Assembly: GCA_963773055.1 (NCBI GenBank)
Contig: CAVYZL010000006.1
Coordinates: forward strand, 1,674,001-1,738,000
Direction: 5' to 3'
DNA length: 64,000 nt
Origin: PALSA-612 sp963773055
GTDB taxonomy: Bacteria; Actinomycetota; Thermoleophilia; Gaiellales; Gaiellaceae
Below, piece by piece: positions 57,995 to 64,000 of the stretch (position 1 is the stretch's first letter; each line of letters starts with the position of its first letter). The notes below the pieces were generated by a model. It saw nothing but the letters and a program-made list of their open reading frames with translations, had not been told where the DNA came from and made no database searches. A program made the translations under genes and the position numbers.

Positions 57995-59497
57995 ATGGCT
58001 GAGGCGCTCGAACTACAGGCCGAGATTGCCGACCCCGGCAGCCGCGCACGCGCTGTAGAGCACTGTCGCGAGGCGCAGATCGCGCTGCCGACGCTCGCGC
58101 AGCTCGCCGAACCGGGTCTGATCCCAGAAACGGTGCGGAGCGCGCTCGCCACGATCGGCCCGGACGACCGGCACCCCTTGAACCTCTTCCGCGCCCATTG
58201 GTACAACGGCCGCGATCGCGCGACCCCGGCGGCTCTCCCGGAGCATCTGGTGCTGCCGCCGGAGCTGACGGGCGTCGACGCGAAGATCGTCGTCGCGCTC
58301 GGCAACCGGTTCCCGCTGATCGGGGCCCACAAGGTGCTCGCTGCGTACGGCTGCCTCGCACCGCGACTCGTCACGGGCCGCTTCGACCCGTCGCGTCAGC
58401 GCGCGGTGTGGCCGTCGACCGGCAACTACTGCCGGGGTGGCGTCGCCATCTCGCGGCTCATGGGCTGCCGCGGCGTGGCCGTGCTCCCCGAGGGGATGAG
58501 CCGCGAGCGCTTCGACTGGCTCGAGCGCTGGGTCACGGATCCCGGCGACATCGTGCGTACGCCGGGGACGGAGAGCAACGTTAAGGAGATCTACGACGCG
58601 TGCAAAGTGCTCGCGGCCGATCCCGAGAACGTCATCCTCAACCAGTTCTCGGAGTTCGGCAACCACCTCGTCCACTACCTCGCGACCGGTAGGGCGCTGG
58701 AGCGCATCTTCGAGTCGCTCGAGGCTGCCACCCCGGGCCTTCGCCTGCGAGCGTTCGTCGCCGCGTCAGGGTCAGCCGGGACGCTCGGCGCCGGCGACTA
58801 CCTCAAGGAGCACCAAGGCTCGCTCGTCGTGGCGGTAGAGGCCCTCGAGTGCCCGACGATGCTCCGCAACGGCTTCGGCGCGCACAACATCCAGGGGATC
58901 GGGGACAAGCACATCCCCCTCATCCACAACGTCATGAACACCGACGTCGTGCTGGCCGTCTCGGACCGGGCCACCGACCGGCTCGGCGTCTTGTTCGGCA
59001 CCGACATGGGGCGCGCCTATCTGGCCTCGCGACGCGGTGTTGCTGCCGAGTTGATCGCCGAGCTCGACTCGCTCGGCCTCTCGAGCATCTGCAACGTCCT
59101 CGGAGCGATCAAGGTTGCGAAGCAGTTCCGCCTCGGCCCCGAGGACCTCGTCGCCACGGTCGCCACCGACGGCGCCGCGATGTACGGCAGCGAGCGTGAG
59201 CTCACGCTCGCGAGGCACTTTCCGGACGGCTTCGACGAGACGGCGGCCGGAGAGGTCTTCGGAGAGCACCTGCTCGGGCAGACGACGGACAACCTCCTCG
59301 AGCTGACGGTCGTCGAGCGGGAGCGGATCTTCAACCTCGGCTACTTCACGTGGGTCGAGCAGCAGGGCGTGTCGACCGAGGACTTCGAGACGAGGCGAGC
59401 TCCGGCCTTCTGGGATCGGTTGCACGCGAGCACCGCAGACTGGGATGCCCTGATCGACGAGTTCAACGCCGAGACCCGCGCCCTGGAGTCGCTATGA
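57995..59497 (+). CDS. PLP-dependent enzyme, fold type II (cysteine synthase/threonine synthase-like)
   Basis: The 500 residues carry the PLP lysine in LIGAHKVLAAYG, the Asn/substrate loop WPSTGNYCRGGVA and the phosphate-binding AASGSAGTLGAG. FNLGYFTWVEQQGVSTEDFE is a long C-terminal extension. It probably catalyses a beta-elimination or replacement on an amino acid; the substrate is unknown. ATG 57995 is the family-like start, and ATG 57959 would add 12 basic residues. Genes downstream run head to tail (4-base overlap with the next), forming an operon with a second PLP enzyme, a carbamoyltransferase and a molybdenum hydroxylase. Confidence 0.82.
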   Translation: MAEALELQAEIADPGSRARAVEHCREAQIALPTLAQLAEPGLIPETVRSALATIGPDDRHPLNLFRAHWYNGRDRATPAALPEHLVLPPELTGVDAKIVVALGNRFPLIGAHKVLAAYGCLAPRLVTGRFDPSRQRAVWPSTGNYCRGGVAISRLMGCRGVAVLPEGMSRERFDWLERWVTDPGDIVRTPGTESNVKEIYDACKVLAADPENVILNQFSEFGNHLVHYLATGRALERIFESLEAATPGLRLRAFVAASGSAGTLGAGDYLKEHQGSLVVAVEALECPTMLRNGFGAHNIQGIGDKHIPLIHNVMNTDVVLAVSDRATDRLGVLFGTDMGRAYLASRRGVAAELIAELDSLGLSSICNVLGAIKVAKQFRLGPEDLVATVATDGAAMYGSERELTLARHFPDGFDETAAGEVFGEHLLGQTTDNLLELTVVERERIFNLGYFTWVEQQGVSTEDFETRRAPAFWDRLHASTADWDALIDEFNAETRALESL

Positions 59498-60813
59498 GCA
59501 CCCTCGTCTGTGCCGGATGCGGCGCTGTCGCGCGGGATCCGTTCGCCTTCCGCTGCCCGAACGCCCTCCAGCACGACGACGTCGACCACGTGCTGCGGCG
59601 ATGGCTGACTCCAGGAGAGGCGGCGTTCCCCCGCGACGACGACGAGCGCAACCCGTTCGTGCGCTACCGCTCGCTCCTCCATGCCGCCCACGTCGGCCTT
59701 CCTGACGCCGAGTTCGCCGCCCTCGTGCGCGAGCTCGACGAGCGCATCGCAGTCGTCGACGGGCATGGCTTCTCGGTCACCCCCTTTGTCCGGGCGGACG
59801 CGCTCTCGGAGCGACTCGGTCTCTCCCCGCGAGGGGGCATCTGGGTGAAGGACGAGACGGGGAGCGTCTCCGGGTCGCACAAGGCCAGACACCTGTTCGG
59901 GGTGCTCCTCTACCTCGAGGCCTGTGAGCGAGCAGGCTTGACGACCGAGCGTCCGGAGCTCGCCGTCGCAAGCTGCGGGAACGCCGCCCTGGCCGCCGCC
60001 GTTGTGGCTGCGGCGGGCGGCCGGGCGCTCAGGGTGTTCGTTCCCACGAACGGTGACCCGGCGGTGCTCGAGCGTCTCAACGAGCTCGGCGCCCGAGTCA
60101 CGCACTGCCCGCGCGACGGCCAGCCGGGCGACCCGACGGTCAGAAGGCTCCTGCAGGCGCTCGCCCTGGGTGCGCTGCCCTTCACCTGCCAGGGAAGCCT
60201 CAACGGCCTTGCGGTGGAAGGCGGGTACACCCTGGGCTGGGAGATGGCGTCTGCCGGCATCGCGCTCGACCGTGTCGTCGTGCAGGTCGGAGGCGGGGCA
60301 CTCGCGAGCGCCGTCTCGGCCGGGCTCCGCGAGGGCGGGCTCTCACCGCGACTCGACACCGTCCAGACCAGGGCCGCGTGGCCGCTGAAGCGCGCCTTCG
60401 ACCGCGCTCGCGAGCTGGGAGTCGACTATGCGATCCACCACCGCTCCGAGCTCATGTGGCCGTGGGAGCAGGAGCCACATTCGATCGCGCACGGGATCCT
60501 CGACGACGAGACCTACGACTGGCTCGCCATCGTCGAGGCCATGCTCGCGACCGGCGGCAGGCCAGTCGTCGTCGACGAAGACAGGCTCGCAGAGGCGAAC
60601 GCGCTCGCCCGCGCGGCGACCGGTATCGACGTCGACGTGACCGGCTCGGCCGGGCTGGCCGGCCTTCTCGACCTCCACGCGGCCGGAGAGATCGGGCCCG
60701 ACGAGCGCGTGGCAGTTCTGTTCACCGGTGTCGTGCGCACCCGTCACTTCACGGAAAGGACCGACGATGAGAAGCTTCCTCGGAAGAGACATCCTGTCGC
60801 TCAAGGACTTTGA
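59494..60813 (+). CDS. PLP-dependent threonine-synthase-like enzyme with N-terminal zinc-type motif
   Basis: The 439 residues begin STLVCAGCGAVARDPFAFRCP (three Cys like the short zinc-ribbon of threonine-synthase-like proteins). The PLP lysine is in VSGSHKARHLFGVLLYL, ASCGNAALAAAVVAAAGG is the Asn loop and VVVQVGGGALASAV the phosphate loop. SGSHKARH is a variant of the usual SFKDR. Relatives include threonine synthase and diaminopropionate ammonia-lyase; the exact reaction is unclear. ATG 59494 overlaps the previous gene by ATGA. Its end overlaps the carbamoyltransferase by 47 bases, which is unusually long here and might reflect a base error near the 3' end. Confidence 0.82.
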   Translation: MSTLVCAGCGAVARDPFAFRCPNALQHDDVDHVLRRWLTPGEAAFPRDDDERNPFVRYRSLLHAAHVGLPDAEFAALVRELDERIAVVDGHGFSVTPFVRADALSERLGLSPRGGIWVKDETGSVSGSHKARHLFGVLLYLEACERAGLTTERPELAVASCGNAALAAAVVAAAGGRALRVFVPTNGDPAVLERLNELGARVTHCPRDGQPGDPTVRRLLQALALGALPFTCQGSLNGLAVEGGYTLGWEMASAGIALDRVVVQVGGGALASAVSAGLREGGLSPRLDTVQTRAAWPLKRAFDRARELGVDYAIHHRSELMWPWEQEPHSIAHGILDDETYDWLAIVEAMLATGGRPVVVDEDRLAEANALARAATGIDVDVTGSAGLAGLLDLHAAGEIGPDERVAVLFTGVVRTRHFTERTDDEKLPRKRHPVAQGL

Positions 60814-61720
60814 GCGAAACGAGTTCGAGCGAGTGTTCGAGGTCTGCGACGAGCTCGCGCCGATCGCTCGCAACCGCCGTAATGCCGACCTGCTGGTCGA
60901 CAAGACTCTGCTGACGGCCTTCTACCAGCCGAGCACGCGCACGCGAATGGCGACCGAGGCGGCGATGCACAGGCTCGGCGGCCACGTGCTCGGATTCGCC
61001 GACGCGAAGATGACGCGGGCGGGCGACTTCTACCAGGAGTCGATGAAGGACACCGTCCACATGCTCGAGTACTACGCCGACGTCATCGCCATGCGGCACT
61101 TCCAGCAAGGCGCACCGGCGGAAGCGGCCAAGTGGGCGTCGATCCCCGTCATCAACTGCGGCGACGGTTGGGGCGAGCACCCGACGCAGGTGCTGACCGA
61201 CCTGTACACGACGAGGCAGGAGCTCGGCACGCTCGACGGGCTCACGTTCCTCCTCGTCGGCGACATGCGCATGCGGACGATGCACTCGATCCTCTATGCG
61301 ATGTCGCAGTTCGACATCGAGGCGTACGTCGTCAGCCCGCCTGAGATGTCGCTGCTGGACGAGTTCAAGGCCGAGCTCGACGAGCGGAGCGTCCGCTACA
61401 CGGAGGTGCCGTCCGTCGCCGATGCCATCGCGCAGGCGGACGTCGTCTACATGGAGCCTGTCGTGCAGCCCGACTACACGAAGTCGCGCGACGAGCGCGG
61501 CGACACCGTCGGCACGACGCCCGAGGCCTACCGCGTCACGCGCGAGCTGCTGCGCGACAAGGCGAAGGCGAGCTCGATCGTCCTCCACAGCCTGCCTCGC
61601 ATGGACGAGCTCCCCGAGGACGTCGACGGCACGCGTCACGCCCGCTACTGGGTCGAGGCCTTCAACGGCGTCGTCATGCGCATGGCACTGCTCGCGCTGG
61701 TGCTGGGCGCGATGGAGTGA
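60767..61720 (+). CDS. Aspartate/ornithine carbamoyltransferase family protein
   Basis: The 317 residues contain the carbamoyl-phosphate loop FYQPSTRTRMATEAAM, VIAMRHFQQGAP, HPTQVLTDLYT, FLLVGDMRMRTMHSILYAM and LHSLPRMDELPEDVDGT. All carbamoyl-phosphate-binding signatures are kept, and the second-substrate region (HSLPRMDE) is closer to aspartate than to ornithine enzymes. It is clearly part of the catabolic-looking operon and not a pyr or arg cluster. It may work in reverse to recover carbamoyl phosphate, like YgeW-type proteins. ATG 60767 has a ribosome binding site (GGAAAGGA). Confidence 0.87.
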   Translation: MRSFLGRDILSLKDFERNEFERVFEVCDELAPIARNRRNADLLVDKTLLTAFYQPSTRTRMATEAAMHRLGGHVLGFADAKMTRAGDFYQESMKDTVHMLEYYADVIAMRHFQQGAPAEAAKWASIPVINCGDGWGEHPTQVLTDLYTTRQELGTLDGLTFLLVGDMRMRTMHSILYAMSQFDIEAYVVSPPEMSLLDEFKAELDERSVRYTEVPSVADAIAQADVVYMEPVVQPDYTKSRDERGDTVGTTPEAYRVTRELLRDKAKASSIVLHSLPRMDELPEDVDGTRHARYWVEAFNGVVMRMALLALVLGAME

Positions 61721-61724
61721 CGAG

Positions 61725-64000
61725 ATGGACTTCACCCTCAACGGACGAGCAATCTCTGTTGAGCCCCGCGAGGGGCAGAGCCTGCTCGAGCTCCTGCGGG
61801 AGGACCTCGGGCTGCATTCGGTGAAGAACGGCTGCGCGCCCGAGGGGTCGTGCGGCGCCTGCACGGTGATCGTGGACGGCCGCGCCGTCGTCTCGTGCGC
61901 GCAGAAGGCGACCCGTGTCGAGGGCAAGGAGGTCGTCACGCAGGAAGGCCTGTCGGCAGAGGAACGCGCCGCTTGGGCGGATTGCTTCGCCGCCGCCGGC
62001 GCGTCGCAGTGCGGCTTCTGCTCGCCGGGCATCGTCATGAAGGCGGAGGCACTGCTCCGCCGCAACCCCGCGCCCTCCCGCGACGAGGTCTCGCACGCAC
62101 TGCTCGGCAACACGTGCCGCTGCACGGGCTACGTGAAGATCGTCGACGCAGTCGAGCTCGCAGCCGGCGCCCGGCGCGGAGAGCCGCTGCCCGAGGTCGA
62201 ACGCTCGGGGCGCGTCGGCTCGCGCACCGCCCGCTACAGGAGCCCGGCGCTCGCGCTCGGCGACGAGCCGTTCGTCGACGACATCGTCGTACCGGGGATG
62301 CTCCACGGGGCGCTGCGCTTCAGCGACCACCCTTACGCGGTCGTGCGCCACATAGATGTCTCGAAAGCGCTGGCGCATCCCGGCGTCGTCGCCGTCGCCA
62401 CCGCCGTCGACGTACCGGGCGAGCGAACGCAGGGCGTGCTCACCAAGGACTGGCGCCAGCTCGTTGCCGCCGGCGAGACGACCGCGTACGTCGGCGACGT
62501 GCTCGCCGCCGTCGCCGCTGAGACGCGTACCGCAGCCCGCGAGGCCGCTGCGCTCGTCGAGGTCGAGTACGAGGTTCTCGAGCCCGTCACGAGCCCGTTC
62601 GAGTACCGGGCTCGCGTCCTCTCGTCCTCCGCCGTGAAGCGAGGGGACGTCGAGGAGGCGCTGGCGAGAGCAGCCCACGTCGTCACGGAGACGTTCAGCA
62701 CCCAGGCGATCGAGCATGCCTTCCTCGAGCCGGAGTCCGCGCTCGCCGTGCCGCAGGACGACGGCCGCCTCCACGTCTACTCACAGGGGCAGGGCGTTTG
62801 GGGGGACCGGCAGCAGATCGCCGGCTTCCTCGGAGCCCCAGTGGAAAGCGTGCGCGTCACCCAGGTGGCCACCGGCGGCGCGTTCGGCGGCAAGGAGGAC
62901 ATGAACGTCCAGTGCCACGCCGCGCTGCTCGCCCGCATGACGGGCAGGCCCGTGCGCGTGACGTTGACGCGCAAGGAGAGCATCCGCTTCCACCCCAAGC
63001 GGCATCCGATGTGGCTCGACTACACAGCAGGATGCGACGAGGAGGGTCGCCTTCTGGCCGTCCGCGCGCGCATCGTCGGCGACACCGGCGCCTACGCGAG
63101 CGTCGGGGACAAGGTGCTCGAACGCGCGGCCGGACACGCGTGCGGCGCATACCGCGTGCCGAACGTCGACGTGGAGGCGAAGGCCGTCTACACGAACAAC
63201 CCGCCGTCCGGCGCCATGCGCGGCTTCGGCGTCAACCAGTCGAACTTCGCGATCGAGGGCATGCTCGACCGGCTCGCCGAGCGCGTCGGCATCGACGGCT
63301 GGGAGATCCGCTGGCGCAACGCCCTCGAGGTCGGCGACCGCTTTGGCACGGGGCAGAAGCTCGGACCGGGTGTCGGATTGAAGAAGACGTTGCTCGCCGT
63401 GCGAGACGCCTACCGCGAGGCTCCGTACGCCGGTATCGCCTGCGCCGCGAAGAACACCGGCATCGGCAACGGCGTCGTCGAGTACGGCGCGCGTCGTGCT
63501 CCGCCCGGAGCCGGACGGCTCGGTGACGCTCCACCACTCCTGGACCGAGATGGGTCAGGGCGTGCACACGGTGCTCCAGCAGATCACATGCGAGGAGCTC
63601 GACCTGCCGCCGGATCGCGTGCAGGTCGTCGTCGACACCGAGCGCGAGCTCGACACGGGCATCACCACCGCCTCCCGCGCGACCGTGCTCGGCGGCCGCG
63701 CCGTGATCGAGGCCGCGGGCGCGCTGAACGCTGCGCGGGGCGGCGGGCCGCTGGAGGAGCTCGCCGGACAGGAGTTCCCAGGCGAGTTCACGGTCGACTG
63801 GACGACGGCGATCGGCCCGGACGTCGACGAACCAGTCACCCACCTCGCATACGCCTGGGGAACGCAGGTCGTGATCCTCGACGACGAGGGACGGCTCGCG
63901 AAGGTCGTCGCTGCCCACGACGTAGGCAGGGCGATCAACCCCCTGCTTGTCGAGGGTCAGATCGAGGGCGGCGTGCACATGGGCCTCGGCCAGGCGCTCT
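61725..64000 (+). CDS. Fused 2Fe-2S / molybdopterin hydroxylase (XdhD-like xanthine dehydrogenase family), cut by right edge
   Basis: Residues 1-150 form the two 2Fe-2S domains: NGCAPEGSCGACTV, and QCGFCSPGIVMKAEALL with NTCRCTGYVKI. From about residue 165 the molybdopterin domain follows (FVDDIVVPGMLHGALRFSDHPYA, EPESALAVPQDD, TGGAFGGKED, GAMRGFGVNQ). No FAD domain lies between, as in fused XdhD-type enzymes. A one-base insertion or two-base loss near 63490 shifts the frame. The rest (LHHSWTEMGQGVHTVLQQ, then AAHDVGRAINPLLVEGQIEGG) runs to the window end. It hydroxylates an N-heterocycle such as a purine; the substrate is inferred. ATG 61725 lies five bases after the carbamoyltransferase gene ends. 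Confidence 0.85.
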   Translation, partial: MDFTLNGRAISVEPREGQSLLELLREDLGLHSVKNGCAPEGSCGACTVIVDGRAVVSCAQKATRVEGKEVVTQEGLSAEERAAWADCFAAAGASQCGFCSPGIVMKAEALLRRNPAPSRDEVSHALLGNTCRCTGYVKIVDAVELAAGARRGEPLPEVERSGRVGSRTARYRSPALALGDEPFVDDIVVPGMLHGALRFSDHPYAVVRHIDVSKALAHPGVVAVATAVDVPGERTQGVLTKDWRQLVAAGETTAYVGDVLAAVAAETRTAAREAAALVEVEYEVLEPVTSPFEYRARVLSSSAVKRGDVEEALARAAHVVTETFSTQAIEHAFLEPESALAVPQDDGRLHVYSQGQGVWGDRQQIAGFLGAPVESVRVTQVATGGAFGGKEDMNVQCHAALLARMTGRPVRVTLTRKESIRFHPKRHPMWLDYTAGCDEEGRLLAVRARIVGDTGAYASVGDKVLERAAGHACGAYRVPNVDVEAKAVYTNNPPSGAMRGFGVNQSNFAIEGMLDRLAERVGIDGWEIRWRNALEVGDRFGTGQKLGPGVGLKKTLLAVRDAYREAPYAGIACAAKNTGIGNGVVEYGARRAPPGAGRLGDAPPLLDRDGSGRAHGAPADHMRGARPAAGSRAGRRRHRARARHGHHHRLPRDRARRPRRDRGRGRAERCAGRRAAGGARRTGVPRRVHGRLDDGDRPGRRRTSHPPRIRLGNAGRDPRRRGTAREGRRCPRRRQGDQPPACRGSDRGRRAHGPRPGA

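Overview
This is a high-GC window with tightly packed genes. Many of them overlap by 4 bases (ATGA or GTGA). No rRNA, tRNA, CRISPR array or phage module was seen. The gene neighbourhoods (tilS-hpt-ftsH, folP-folB-folK-DUF2469-coaX, lysS-greA, clpC, radA), a probable F420-type PPOX protein and the acyl-CoA degradation gene set point to an actinobacterium. A Thermoleophilia/Gaiellales-like lineage is my best guess, inferred from gene content only.

Layout. 1-4743: radA (cut by the left edge), a family-2 glycosyltransferase and clpC, all on the minus strand. 4892-24309: a surface-polysaccharide locus with an NDP-sugar epimerase, methyltransferase, polysaccharide deacetylase, two GT2 enzymes, a flippase, an APH-fold kinase, about six GT4 enzymes, a secreted GHL15-like glycoside hydrolase with a proline-repeat linker, a Wzz/BY-kinase, a Wzy/WaaL-type protein and a low-molecular-weight tyrosine phosphatase. 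24348-31609: housekeeping genes lysS, greA, dus, a PQQ-type sugar dehydrogenase, coaX, DUF2469, folK, folB and folP. 31643-33992: a three-gene copper operon (cupredoxin, two-domain laccase-like oxidase, cupredoxin). 34116-38335: ftsH, hpt, tilS and a secreted protein. 38471-44962: PPOX protein, GNAT enzyme, deoD, lipid kinase, a MITE-like palindrome, L,D-transpeptidase lipoprotein, thioesterase and VanW-family protein. 45018-57856: acyl-CoA catabolism (SDR, two acyl-CoA dehydrogenases, CaiB-type transferase, three crotonases) with a TetR regulator, MFS transporter, proline-racemase-family enzyme, UbiB-like kinase and UspA. 57995-64000: an operon of two fold-type-II PLP enzymes, a carbamoyltransferase and a fused 2Fe-2S/molybdopterin hydroxylase. 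It resembles the purine-catabolic ygeW/ygeX/xdhD region of enterobacteria, and the right edge cuts it.

Two cross-cutting points. (1) Between about 9.9 and 28.3 kb, eleven otherwise normal genes carry twelve single-base frameshifts, including lysS. From 28.3 to 63.4 kb I found none. This looks like a low-quality stretch of assembly rather than gene decay, so I annotate these genes as CDS across the break. (2) Many first genes have a TAnnnT-type -10 box 6-7 bases before the start codon and no Shine-Dalgarno sequence, which implies leaderless transcripts. I used this to choose several starts. Two matching palindromes suggest that the TetR protein controls its own gene, the divergent CaiB gene and the acyl-CoA dehydrogenase/SDR operon.
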